Assembly: GCA_033297075.1 (NCBI GenBank)
Contig: MU858389.1
Span: 1 to 15,105 of the forward strand
DNA length: 15,105 nt
Origin: Rhypophila decipiens
Lineage: Eukaryota > Ascomycota > Sordariomycetes > Sordariales > Naviculisporaceae
Reading direction: 5' to 3'
Of the stretch, positions 1 to 8,663 are shown in pieces. The notes under the pieces were generated by a model. The model searched no databases. It saw nothing but the letters and a program-made list of their open reading frames with translations, and was not told where the DNA came from. The first letter of the stretch is position 1, and each line of letters begins with the position of its first letter. The translations under genes and the position numbers were made by a program.

Positions 1-814
1 AATCACTATCTGTTGGTACCCACTGGAAGACCACCGAGTTCCCTCTTTGATTCAGCAGTTTGGTCGACTCGTATATTTGTCGTATCGTGGCTTGAACTGA
101 CTGCTGCTTCGGTTGACCAATTGAATTGGACAGTGTTACCAGTCTTGTGGGCATGCAAGGAGCTCCCCGACATGGCGTCGTCCCGACCCGACGTTTGCTC
201 CGACCCGTCATTGGGGAACTGGGCTTTTAGGGAGGGACCTTGTAAGATTATGCATCAGACTTTTACTTGCGGGTCTTTTTTTCCTAAGCCGCAGGATGGC
301 AGTTGATTCTTGACTAGCCAGCCGGCACTAGATGGGGGGCAGGGCAAAAGAGTGAAAAGACTGTCCTCGTTACCCCGTACTCAAACTGTGACCAAGAAGA
401 ATCGGGCGCTCACTCTAATTCATCAGATCGATTGTCTTCACCGAGCGTTGGAGAGATGCTCAGGGACAGTAAGCTATTGTTTCAAAATGGAGCAGGACAG
501 CAGGTTCAATCGTGTTTGCCTGTTATGCAAGTCGGGTTCTTGTTGCCATGGGAGTCTGGGTGACTGCACACATGGGGCCGAGAACGAGTCATGTACTATA
601 TCACGACAAACACACCCCAGAACCATCACATACGGCCATAGATGCTGGAAAACTCGGGATCCCGTCTGCTCTCCCATAGATAAGCCAGCAATCGCTAGAC
701 TAGTACTCAGGTCGGTGACGACTGGGGAATCCCTAGTGCTGTATGTTTTTGCTCCTTCCTTTTTACCACATGTTCCTTCCAGCCTGTCAGTCGCCCTTTA
801 CCTCCTCTCCATTT
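1..814. other. Intergenic or unassigned left edge, no supported gene
   Basis: One frame is open from the window edge to the stop at 304-306, and another runs from 310 to 858. Neither begins with ATG in a useful context and neither translation resembles a domain I know. The antisense ORF at 474-677 is also unconvincing. The stretch is pyrimidine-rich from about 745 to 840, where the 3' untranslated region of the minus-strand gene ending at 815 should lie. I see no tRNA, repeat or mobile-element signature. A terminal exon of a gene lying further left cannot be excluded. Confidence 0.5.
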
Positions 815-1387
815 TTAACCCACCACACTCCAAGTCTTCTCCCGATGATCCTGGCTAAGCTCAACACCAGCAGCCTGAGCACGCATTCTGGTCCCGTCAC
901 TAAACGTCATAGTCATCTGCCAGTTAAAGCGCCAAGTATCATGGCCCTTGGGGTCAAGACGCAAGGTGACAGTCCCGGCGCGAACCTCGGACCGGGTGCT
1001 CGGGTAAAAGACATCGAGATTATACGGGCCGTAGTTGTGGTCGTCGTCGAAGTGGACAAAGTCGCTGTCGATGGTTGCGCTTATGGTCTTGACGCTGTCC
1101 TTGAGGGTTATGGTGAGATGGGAGTCGCCATCCTTGTCTTCGTCGTTGGTGTGGAATGTTATCGAGACTGCCGTTAGGGTTGCTTCGCCAGCTCGGGGGA
1201 GGATCTGCGCATTGTTAGTGATAGTCACGGTATAGACAGAGTAAGTTGGTTGAGGATAACTTACGTCTCGGGTGGCAACGATAATGTCGCTGTTTTTGTG
1301 CCCTGCCTCGGAGGGAACGACTAGGGTATTTCCGAGGGAAAGGAGCCCGGATAGGGATGCGATGATTTGGATAATGCGCATTGTCAT
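815..1387 (-). CDS. Small secreted protein with an Asp-rich, possibly Ca-binding segment (one intron)
   Basis: Exons 1387-1265 and 1204-815 are joined across a 60-nt intron (1264-1205) with donor GTAAGT, branch point CACTAAC and acceptor GCGCAG. The spliced product is 170 residues. Residues 1-22 form a signal peptide (Met, Arg, then a hydrophobic stretch ending near LGNTLV), so the protein should leave the cell through the secretory pathway. The mature part has no Cys. It carries an acidic segment NDEDKDGD followed by alternating hydrophobic strands and a second cluster FDDDHNYGP, then GTVTLRLDPKGHDTWRFNW. The pattern suggests a beta-sandwich fold with acidic loops that could bind calcium; this is inference, since I do not recognise a named family. 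Met1 and Met3 are both possible starts. The intron is a multiple of three and has no stop, so unspliced RNA would encode a 190-residue form. A TATA-like element lies at 1509-1515. It could be a secreted effector or cell-surface protein. Confidence 0.78.
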   Translation of the reverse strand: MTMRIIQIIASLSGLLSLGNTLVVPSEAGHKNSDIIVATRDVSYPQPTYSVYTVTITNNAQILPRAGEATLTAVSITFHTNDEDKDGDSHLTITLKDSVKTISATIDSDFVHFDDDHNYGPYNLDVFYPSTRSEVRAGTVTLRLDPKGHDTWRFNWQMTMTFSDGTRMRAQAAGVELSQDHREKTWSVVG

Positions 1388-1508
1388 GGGAGACTGCTTT
1401 GAGCTGCTGAGCTGTGATAGACTGACTTGAGACGTGATACTGTTGTTTGAGTTGATGAATAAAGATAGACAAGCTGGATATCATTGCCATATTGATGAGA
1501 ACTGGATG

Positions 1509-1515
1509 ATTTATA
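1509..1515 (-). promoter_or_regulatory. TATA-like element for the secreted-protein gene
   Basis: On the minus strand the bases read TATAAAT, about 120 bp upstream of the ATG at 1387. A pyrimidine- and CA-rich leader follows it. Two ATGs in another frame (1490 and 1484) lie 20-25 bp downstream of the element, close to where transcription would start, so they may or may not be in the mRNA. The assignment rests on motif and spacing alone. Confidence 0.35.
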
Positions 1516-2766
1516 GATTGGAAGAAGCCGGGGTGTTACTTCACTTGTCCGCAATGGTCAGCACGCGGAATATCGGCCGACTGACACGGCAACGGTGAAC
1601 GGAGTCTTGAGGGGCGAGCAATTTGGAGGTAATATGGTATCATTCGTCCTTCACCGTGGTTGAAATGTCTTGGCGATGATTGGCCCGGTACCGTCGAGTG
1701 AGCCGTCTTTCGGGCATATCATATCTAACACGTGAGGCTGAAGCTGTATCCATATTGCGGCGTCGTATTTCTACCCACGAAAGGAAGGAAGTATCGGACG
1801 CCAAAGAAGGTATGCTTGGCTTTAAGCCTTGTTAATCCACATCTCTCGAGTTCGTTTCTTCGCTTTTGAGCATAAACGTCAAGTCGTGGTACAGATACGC
1901 ACGTTGTATGTCACTCGGAAGAACCGGGACAATGAGATGTTTGATCAAGCAAAATATTGCTACACAACTTAACGTTACTCTTCACCGGGTTGCCAATCAT
2001 GATAAGTACTCGTACTACTCGAGACTCGGGGTGATGGACACCGGCCGGTGTAGCGAACTCCGGAAGTAACAGTACTTCCATACCAGTCTTGAATGATAAA
2101 GACGGCGTGATGATTGCACCATCTTGTGGGTTATCACCGAAGAAGGCATGCGACGTAGCAGCCTTCCGTTTCTTTGCATTCGGTGGTCTAGGGTCGAGAG
2201 GATTCGTGAAGGATGAGTAAAGGTGGTAATGATCAGAAAGCTGCCAATGCGGAAGTTGCACTATGAATATGTAGAAGCAGTATTATATGAGTATCTTTGC
2301 TAAGGAAAATAGCCGATAAGTACAAGTATAAGGACTATCGAGCACGCCGATAGTGAAGTATATGCTATTTAGCCGTCGTACCAGTGCTGAACTTTCACAA
2401 TTCAGCATTGCGGTTATCATTCTTGCTTCCCAGCCTGATGATCTACATAGGATCACACCAAGAATTGCAAACAAAGTCGTATTTGTCAAAAGCATACAAG
2501 CTCATCATGCTCATGGGAAGCCTGTTGGCTCTATGCGGTCCGGGCTTTTGTTGCACGCATCAACCAGCAGACAATGTGTTTGTTCACCGTGATGAGGAAC
2601 GCAATGGTCATTATTGACCCTCCGGTTCATGCTCTGTACAAGGAGGAGCTGCAGATATTGGATTCAGTTTGGTCCATTACTCATCATTACCACCAACCAG
2701 ACATCAATCTATATTACTTTTGAAACCACTCTCGGTCCATCAACAAATCATCGTCACGGCATTTGA
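1516..2766. other. Intergenic region, no supported gene
   Basis: This is about 1.25 kb between two minus-strand genes. It contains the upstream region of the secreted-protein gene and the 3' flank of the 720-residue membrane protein gene. ORFs here are short and mostly start with GTG or TTG. A 70-codon ATG ORF at 2495-2283 (-) has a hydrophobic N-terminus (MLLTNTTLFAILGVILC) but no family resemblance, no Cys pattern and no clear splice partners. I see no repeats or RNA genes. Confidence 0.5.
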
Positions 2767-4929
2767 TTAACCCCTCTGCTCCCTAAAGTCCCCAACCCCC
2801 CCAGGCAAGTTCCTCAGCGTCTTGCTATCACCGTACCGATCAGCAGCCCAAAAGTCCTTATTATCTCTAACCTGGTCCGCAACCTCGACCCCAATCCTCA
2901 CAAACGAGTACCCATCCATCGCGTCAGTAGACCGTTTGCGGAACCCATAGTACAACCCCAAGACGACACAACCAATCGCCCAGGCCATGAACAAGGCCGC
3001 AGGGAAAGCAGGGGGCACCGGTCCCACGGTGAGCACTTTTCCTTTCCTGGCGCTCGTCACGTTTGGGTTTTCCCATGCCTGTTGGAATCCGTAGTTGCTG
3101 TCGTACATTAGCTCTAGGGCGTCCATAGCGTAGGCTTGGAGGATCGAGTGCTTCAGCATGTCTGCGGTGACGAAATTGCGCCAGAAATATGAGTTTGATA
3201 CGGCTATTCGGGGTGGGGCATTCGATGATGTGAAGAGTCCGAAGTAGCCGCCCTTGACGAGGACGCTCCCGGCTATGTGCCCGAACCGCGGGGTGTTACC
3301 CTCGGCGTTTATAGGCGGCGGTGGGCTCTGTTCGAAAGAACTAAAAGTCGACTTTCTCGGGTCGACGGTGGCCTCGCCGAGGGTCGAGATGGACCGGCAG
3401 CGGAATCCAATCGGCGGGGCGAGAGAACGGGCAGCGTGAAGCGGAGGGAGATCCACATTGTTGTAGAGGCTGTCTTTCTCAACGTAGTTGGTCAGGGTCT
3501 GGTTGGTGCTGCTGTCCTTGAGCTGGAAGAAGGTTTCGTTGAGACTAAACGTCCCGTTGGCGTGTTCAATGACGGGGTGACCCAGTCCTCGGATGCCCTC
3601 TGTGCCGATGGTGCTGTTGAATGAAACACCGGCGGGAATTTCATTTTCGTAAGTGTCTTTTAACTTGACTTGCCAGAGTACGTACTCGAGTATATCGGCG
3701 CCCTCGGGTCTTGCAATGTCATCCGGCGCAAATGAGCTTGGCTCACTCCCGTTGTAGAGACCATTGCCTTGTTCCTTAACCTTTTGGACTCCCAGCTCAC
3801 CGTATCCCCAAATGTTGGCTGTGATCTGGGTCTTGGGAGCGTGGTAGTATATTTGCTCGTCTTGGTAAGCATCCAGGCATGCCCCCACACCGCAGCCGGG
3901 GATTGGGAACATAGAGGCCTTTTTGTTCAGGATGGTGAGCTCAGAGACGTCGTGGACCTCGGAGCAGTTGTAACCGACTCGCATGCCAAAAGTCTTGCCC
4001 CAGACAGGAGTTTCAGCCTGCGGGGCGACAAACATTTCCGGAACCCCTTCGCCGGTCGCGGGGAACCTATTGGGGACGCTTCCGAAGCTCGATTCGAAAT
4101 CGCTTCTGTCCAAGTACTGCGGTGTATAAAGAATTCCAAGACCAGGAAGTTCTGGACGGGCCCCGATTGCCCACCCACTTGTTGCAGCGTCATAATACCC
4201 GTATGAGGCGCCAGGTTGTCTGTTGTTGAAGTCCTCCCACAGGCGACCAATCATCTTGGGCGCATCACGGCAGTAGAGCCATCCATCAGAGGTCTCAAGG
4301 GAGAGACCAGAGAGAGGGAGCGCGACGAAGGCCAGGATACTCAGGAAAGCCAGCAAAAGCCACAATCTGTCATGTGTGCCTGGTCGAGAGACGTTCTCTC
4401 CTTCTCGCTTCCGCCTCAGGAAGAACATCTTGCAATACCTGAGCCAGCCCCCGGGGCTGCTCCAGCTTTTGTCTCCGTGCAAGAGGAGGTCGGCGGTATT
4501 GGTCGCCTTCCAGTAGGCCGACTGGAGCATGGCGGCTTCTGCCCTCACGAGACCATATCGAGACCAGTCGAGACCAAAGACGCCGATGAGGAACCACGAG
4601 TAAAATACCAGGCTGCCATCCCACCGGTTGAATTTGGCGGGGTCGTCGCGTTCGTGATAGACCAGGTACATCCATGTCAACCAGAAATAGGCTGTGATGG
4701 TGGCTGGGACGAAGATCAGGAATATGGCGCTGAAGTAGAATCGTCGGGCGGCACGCACGGGGTGCTCGCTACCTGGGGCGTAGAGAGTAATGTCTGTCGG
4801 CTGACTCGTCAATTTTTCCGGTATTGTTTCTTGTGATGGGTTCATCGTGTCGTGCCCGCGGTTGGCCCGCGACGCGGATGAGTAATCTTGGTAGGGGAGC
4901 AGATGCTCCGCGACTTGTGGATTGGACAT
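2767..4929 (-). CDS. Fungal four-pass membrane protein with large N-glycosylated domain, function unknown
   Basis: One uninterrupted reading frame of 720 codons from the ATG at 4929 (MSNPQ) to TAA at 2769-2767. The frame is open up to 5064, but that codon is GTG. A second ATG at 4845 (MNPSQ) has a better context (A at -3) and would give 692 residues. The TATA-like element at 4963-4971 is only about 35 bp from the first ATG, which also favours the second; the intervening codons are GC-rich at position 3, which favours the first. Predicted membrane segments are near residues 64-90, 105-122, 188-208 and 640-663. Between the third and fourth lies a domain of about 430 residues with N-glycosylation sequons (NCS, NGS, NST, NGT, NET, NQT, NVT) and a GCGVGAC motif, so it is probably lumenal or extracellular. 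The 57-residue polar C-terminal tail contains DGYSFVRIGVEVADQVRD. I recall this architecture from unnamed fungal proteins but cannot assign a family or activity. A surface sensor or transporter-like protein is a guess. Confidence 0.82.
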   Translation of the reverse strand: MSNPQVAEHLLPYQDYSSASRANRGHDTMNPSQETIPEKLTSQPTDITLYAPGSEHPVRAARRFYFSAIFLIFVPATITAYFWLTWMYLVYHERDDPAKFNRWDGSLVFYSWFLIGVFGLDWSRYGLVRAEAAMLQSAYWKATNTADLLLHGDKSWSSPGGWLRYCKMFFLRRKREGENVSRPGTHDRLWLLLAFLSILAFVALPLSGLSLETSDGWLYCRDAPKMIGRLWEDFNNRQPGASYGYYDAATSGWAIGARPELPGLGILYTPQYLDRSDFESSFGSVPNRFPATGEGVPEMFVAPQAETPVWGKTFGMRVGYNCSEVHDVSELTILNKKASMFPIPGCGVGACLDAYQDEQIYYHAPKTQITANIWGYGELGVQKVKEQGNGLYNGSEPSSFAPDDIARPEGADILEYVLWQVKLKDTYENEIPAGVSFNSTIGTEGIRGLGHPVIEHANGTFSLNETFFQLKDSSTNQTLTNYVEKDSLYNNVDLPPLHAARSLAPPIGFRCRSISTLGEATVDPRKSTFSSFEQSPPPPINAEGNTPRFGHIAGSVLVKGGYFGLFTSSNAPPRIAVSNSYFWRNFVTADMLKHSILQAYAMDALELMYDSNYGFQQAWENPNVTSARKGKVLTVGPVPPAFPAALFMAWAIGCVVLGLYYGFRKRSTDAMDGYSFVRIGVEVADQVRDNKDFWAADRYGDSKTLRNLPGGVGDFREQRG

Positions 4930-4962
4930 TAAGGGGGCCCCGGTGTTTGGGGATAGGTCAAC

Positions 4963-4971
4963 TATAAAATA
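4963..4971 (-). promoter_or_regulatory. TATA-like element for the 720-residue membrane protein gene
   Basis: The minus strand reads TATTTTATA about 34 bp upstream of the ATG at 4929 and about 118 bp upstream of the ATG at 4845. If it sets the start site at the usual distance, the first ATG would have almost no leader, which bears on the start choice. The call rests on AT-rich motif and position only. Confidence 0.3.
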
Positions 4972-5649
4972 AACAGAGAAAAGGAGCCGCGACGAGGGAA
5001 GAAAAAAGAGTGTGACAGGATCCAAACCAGAAATCGATATTTGGACAGAAGAAACCCCGAGCACAGCGGTGGGAGGGACGAGATGAATTTTGAAGGGACG
5101 TTTACGTGAGCATCACGGCAGGGGCGTTATCATTAACGAATGAAAAATGTTTCCGAGATGAGTGTCAAGACAGCAAACAATGCCTTACAACGGGTGGATC
5201 GCTGTAACATTGGGCTTACCGGGGAGGATGCGCCCTACGCTGCCGAGCGGCACTCCAGCCACTCACAGTGGCTAGAAACCCGACTGGCCCCCTAAACTAA
5301 ACCTCTTGAGACCGATCATCGTTCAGCTTGCGATCCTTTGCGTCATGAGGATCCTGACGCTACAGTCTAGTCTCTTGGCGGTCTGCCACATCAGATGAGA
5401 TCTCCAAACGCTCTACCAAATCATGATAATAATCCAAATCAGTATTAGATCTTGGGTTAGGGTTTGGGCTATGGTTTCATTTGGCACGTGTGGGTTCGTG
5501 AACAACACTTCCCTACTCATCAAGAATGCGAGCTCAAGAAAGAGCGACACCACCACAGCCAGGGCCCTTCACCACTCGGATCAAGTCAGACCTGGCTCAT
5601 ATCCTTATGATTTATCCGAGACTGTCCCGCAAGACTGTCCCGCCCTCTC
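4972..5649. other. Intergenic region between two minus-strand genes
   Basis: This holds the upstream region of the membrane protein gene and the 3' flank of the O-methyltransferase gene. A 12-bp unit AGACTGTCCCGC occurs twice with a 13-bp period (5619-5630 and 5632-5643), a few bases beyond the methyltransferase stop. At 5452-5468 there is GGGTTAGGGTTTGGG, which contains one TTAGGG unit; this is too short to be called a telomere relic. The ORF at 5423-5653 (+) lacks support as a gene. Confidence 0.5.
5619..5643. repeat. Short tandem repeat, two copies of AGACTGTCCCGC
   Basis: Two perfect 12-bp copies are separated by a single A, giving a 13-bp period. They lie just downstream of the O-methyltransferase stop codon at 5652-5650, in its presumed 3' untranslated region. 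Function is unknown; local slippage duplication is the simplest explanation. Confidence 0.7.
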
Positions 5650-7121
5650 TTAAACATTCTCCAAGTTCAAAACAACCTCCATAACCGACAAAAGCATGCC
5701 CGGCAAACTGGCCACATTTACCATCTCAAACCTCGCATCTGCCTTTTCCACAATGTTCTTCCAATCAGCCAATGCCCTATCCCTCGCGTTACAGATCGTA
5801 AACAGCATCATATCCATCCCGGCCATATTCTTCCTCACATGCAACGGCACAAGGGGCTTTCCACTTACTTGGTCATACTCAGTCGGGACGACGCCATCAA
5901 CGATCAAGATCCTCGGCCTCGGCTTTCTTCCATCTTTGGACGCTTGCTCCAATGCTGGTATCAGATTGCGCAATATCTGCACTGCTCTTGCATCCGGCCA
6001 ATCGTGCAGGACTGACTTGAGAAGATAGACGTCACCCGGTATCTTCTGCGGCGTGAAAAAGTCATGGCTCTGGAATTCTAGACGGCCAGAAGCGACGAGG
6101 TCGGTCGGGATGGTGTCTTTGAACACTGCTTCGAGAGCAGGTTTATCTTGGACGACAAACTTGTTCAGGTTCGGGTATTTCTGTGCGAGGTAGAGAGAGA
6201 CATGGCCGGAGGAGCCACCGACCTAGACAAACAACTGGTAAACACACGGCAAATATGTGCAAAAGGGATTGAGATGGCTTACATCAACAACAGTCACGTC
6301 TTGACCCAGTGCAGCCCAGTCAAACAGGTCCAACGCAGCGTCAACATTCATGACCCCCATACTATTCACATGCTGGATTACACCAGCAAACCGCTTTGCC
6401 TGGTCAGGCCGCTTCTCAAAGTATTCCCACATGGCTAGACCACGCTCGGAGCCATCTTCTTCATATGTTAAGGTGAACGGACAAGCACCGAGATCATCGT
6501 TGGGCTCAGTACGACCAACGTAATACCGCTGAATGGCATCTGCCCCGCGACTAAGCATGGAGAACGAGGATGACGTGGTAAAGTCCAGGAACGGGCGCAT
6601 GGTTGGTGTCCGGAGCACCTCGGCGGAAAAGGCCGTGTGTTTGATTCGGTTTGGTGGGTCGATTGTGAATAGCTGCATTGAAAGGGCGACTCGGACAAAG
6701 CGTGCGACTGTCTGCTCTGGGAGGTTTATCCTCTGGGCGATCTCAGTCAGGCTGGCTGAACCTTGGAGAGGAATGGCGTTGAAGAAGTCGAATCTGTGGA
6801 GGACTGAGAGGGACATAAAGTCGGTGAGTGGCTAAAACGGTCCCCGAGTTCTTAGCAGGTCACGCATCAAGACTTGACATGGCCGGTGTGTCTTACCCCT
6901 GTAATTCCGGCCCAGTAGTCCTTTGGGCCTGTGACTAGCTGTGTCATTTCCATCAGAGCATCAAGGAGTTTCGACCTCGACTCTGCGATTTCGGCACCGG
7001 CGGGATAGGCAGCTGGGCCATCCACGGAGACCGAAGGCTCTGGATGATGCCCATCACGGAGCTCTTGGGAGAGAAGAGCAGACAGCTCAGCAATCTTTGA
7101 GCCAAGGCTTTCGAGTGTCAT
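5650..7121 (-). CDS. SAM-dependent O-methyltransferase, plant/fungal OMT family (three exons)
   Basis: Exons are 7121-6897, 6831-6283 and 6222-5650. Introns are 6896-6832 (65 nt, GTAAGA...TTTTAG) and 6282-6223 (60 nt, GTAAGC...GTCTAG), both phase 0. The product is 448 residues, normal for fungal small-molecule O-methyltransferases. The ATG at 7121 is used because the upstream in-frame start is TTG. Residues 1-75 are a helical N-terminal arm. Residues 76-180 form the winged-helix dimerisation domain (SASLTEIAQRINLPEQTVARF). The Rossmann domain begins with SAM motif I, VVDVGGSSGH, near residues 256-265, and the second intron falls inside it between D258 and V259. An acidic residue at the end of the next strand (FVVQD, D284) should contact SAM. 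The LHDWPD motif places the catalytic-base His near residue 331. The family moves a methyl group from SAM to a phenolic hydroxyl, usually on polyketide or other secondary metabolites, and is probably cytosolic. The substrate cannot be read from the sequence. No synthase gene is in the window. Confidence 0.93.
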
Positions 7122-7800
7122 TTCAGTTTGGATTGTGCTAATGATTTCTGGGTATCGCGTGGGTTCCAAGCCTCACGTATGGAGTCGTTTGTGAGCAGGC
7201 TTTCTATTGTCTTTGTACTTGAATATCGCTCATACATTGCAGGTAGGGCAGCTCAGTTGAGACAGGTTTGGCACTTTCCAGTCATGGATTGTATCCCGAC
7301 TTGCGCCAATATTGTTTCCCAACCGACAGGAAAGTGCCAATTTCCGGCACGGTAATGCCTCCTACTGGCTGGGATAATTTTATTCCATGCAGTGTGCCAG
7401 TGCTTATCGTGTCGGCCGCTCGTCGCCGAGTCGTCGGTCAGATTGCTTGGCGTGTTGTTGTCGTATAATTAGGTAGGTGGGATATGAAAGTGAAGCGCGG
7501 TCTCGGTATAGGGGCCGGAGACGCCAGATTCCCCAAACCTGGCGTTATCAATGCATCTACTCTACTGACTTGGCATATGGGCGGTCGTGAATACAAGTCA
7601 TTCCAAGTCAGGTCTATTGCGTGGTTGCTTACGTAACTCACTATTCTCTTGTTGACCCTCCTTTTGTGGATCCCTCCCCCTTTTGCTTCCCTTCCCACCT
7701 TTCATAATTGCCTAAAGCATCCGTGGCATCCCATTCAATCGATTTTGCAGATGATTGACACGGATTTTATTGTCTTTGTGCTGCGCGTCCAATGCAAGCA
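7122..7800. other. Intergenic region upstream of the O-methyltransferase
   Basis: This is the promoter side of the minus-strand O-methyltransferase and the distal upstream region of the plus-strand gene at 8020. It contains a perfect 12-bp inverted repeat (7268-7279 and 7329-7340) and a GC-rich run with several CGG/CCG triplets near 7410-7440 that could suit Zn2Cys6 regulators. ORFs at 7128-7355, 7268-7468 and 7438-7698 show no family resemblance and are taken as chance. Confidence 0.5.
7268..7340. promoter_or_regulatory. Perfect 12-bp inverted repeat upstream of the O-methyltransferase
   Basis: TTGGCACTTTCC at 7268-7279 and its exact reverse complement GGAAAGTGCCAA at 7329-7340 are separated by 49 bp. 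They lie 150-220 bp upstream of the methyltransferase ATG. An exact 12-bp pair is unlikely by chance at such short range. It could be two copies, in opposite directions, of a regulator's binding site, or a hairpin in a leader transcript. No known factor is assigned. Confidence 0.45.
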
Positions 7801-7807
7801 CCATCTA

Positions 7808-7852
7808 TGATGTAAGTCATTTACATCAGTGCGACCCCGCGATGTTGACATC
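7808..7852. promoter_or_regulatory. Clustered GATGT/ACATC palindromes upstream of the small plus-strand gene
   Basis: TGATGTAA (7808-7815) and TTACATCA (7821-7828) form a perfect 8-bp inverted repeat with a 5-bp spacer. GATGT (7841-7845) and ACATC (7848-7852) follow as a second small palindrome. Four copies of the same pentamer core within 45 bp, about 170-210 bp upstream of the ATG at 8020, suggest a dimeric transcription-factor site. The half-site resembles bZIP-type sequences but I cannot name the factor. Confidence 0.4.
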
Positions 7853-7900
7853 ATCGAGGCTCCTTACGGCAAGAAGTGACGAAAGACGGCCGTAATCAAT

Positions 7901-7907
7901 TATTAAA
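7901..7907 (+). promoter_or_regulatory. TATA-like element for the 128-residue protein gene
   Basis: TATTAAA lies 113 bp upstream of the ATG at 8020 and about 31 bp upstream of another ATG at 7938. Transcription starting at the usual distance would begin close to 7935, so it is uncertain whether the upstream ATG is in the mRNA. The assignment is by motif and position only. Confidence 0.4.
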
Positions 7908-8019
7908 GGCCCAAGCGTTGAACTCGAAGCAAAACCAATGTTTTCCCTTTCTCCTGTCCTTGGTGAACATTTGTTATTAGACATCGCCAACATTAGACCT
8001 CAACTTCAGTCCTCTCACC

Positions 8020-8406
8020 ATGTCGGCCAACCCCAACTCAGTCGCCAACCAAGGCGAATTCCACGACAGCGTTCCCGGCACAGGCCGGCAGCCCCATGGC
8101 GAGTCCATATCACGAACGATGGCTCGCGAGATTGGTACCGAGGAGCACCCCGTCTTCCACGCCAAATCGTTTCCCCCGGGCACGGCCCCCAAGAAAGACT
8201 CCTTCTCGCCCAACCCTATCTCCGAGATTCCGGGCCAAGCTCTGAATCAGAACATGGACCCTTCTCTGCGCACCGATCCGCTATCCATGCCTGGCAGCAC
8301 CAGCAAGTCCATCTACAACGCCGAGGACAGCACCACGGGCGGCCGGCCCATCGAGGGCCAGCCGAAGAGGGTCACCTCCCCGTCCCCGCAGAAGAAGCAC
8401 AAGTAG
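8020..8406 (+). CDS. Small disordered conserved-type fungal protein, 128 residues
   Basis: A single exon begins at an ATG in an excellent context (CACCATG) and ends with TAG at 8404-8406. The protein is hydrophilic and low in aromatic residues, rich in Pro, Ser, Gly, Asn and Gln, and lacks Cys, a signal peptide and membrane segments, so it should be largely disordered. The segments FPPGTAPKKDSFSPNPISE and IPGQALNQNMDPSLR look like the short conserved blocks of uncharacterised fungal proteins, but I know of no assigned function. The C-terminus is basic (TSPSPQKKHK) and could act as a nuclear-targeting or phosphorylated tail; this is inference. The gene ends convergently with the membrane protein gene at 8664, 257 bp away. 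An overlapping ATG frame starting at 7938 runs through most of this gene in another phase and is treated as a shadow. Confidence 0.82.
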   Translation: MSANPNSVANQGEFHDSVPGTGRQPHGESISRTMAREIGTEEHPVFHAKSFPPGTAPKKDSFSPNPISEIPGQALNQNMDPSLRTDPLSMPGSTSKSIYNAEDSTTGGRPIEGQPKRVTSPSPQKKHK

Positions 8407-8663
8407 TCCGGTGCGAGTGACGGATGAGAGCAGCGGAAAGAATCATTCCCCCGCTGCTGTGGAGGACACAGTTGAGAACAATTCAGTTGGACTTGATATG
8501 AGTGTAAATACTAGACACCATATTATTACAAGACATGAGCCAACTATTCAAATCGCCAATGCTTTATGACTACAACGACCTTCCTATACCAATCCAACCA
8601 TGTACAAAGTACCGGGAGCAGTCGTAACAAGTGACAAAAAAAATGCAGCCGCTGCCGAGTGCC

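Noticed and set aside
1..306. Open plus-strand frame from the window edge to a TGA at 304-306
   Set aside because: No recognisable protein features, no good splice acceptor linked to it, and the listed start is TTG. It could be a 3' exon of an outside gene but nothing supports that.
743..1177. Plus-strand 144-codon ORF antisense to the secreted protein gene
   Set aside because: Low-complexity translation with a run of valines that mirrors the Asp-rich coding sequence on the other strand; a shadow.
1911..2261. Minus-strand 116-codon ORF
   Set aside because: Starts with GTG, no family resemblance, no signal peptide, lies in sequence with ordinary intergenic composition.
2283..2495. Minus-strand 70-codon ATG ORF with a signal-peptide-like start
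   Set aside because: The hydrophobic N-terminus is suggestive, but there is no promoter, Cys pattern or homology to support a small secreted protein.
4216..4836. Plus-strand 206-codon ORF opposite the membrane protein gene
   Set aside because: Long because the coding strand is GC-rich; its translation has no domain and the minus-strand frame has clear membrane and glycosylation features.
5452..5468. Interstitial telomere-like GGGTTAGGG
   Set aside because: Only one full TTAGGG unit with a degenerate neighbour; easily chance.
7938..8420. 160-codon ORF as a gene of its own
   Set aside because: The overlapping 128-codon frame has an ideal ATG context and protein-like conserved blocks; this one is Arg/His/Gln-rich as expected of a shifted frame. 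Kept only as a possible upstream-ATG observation.
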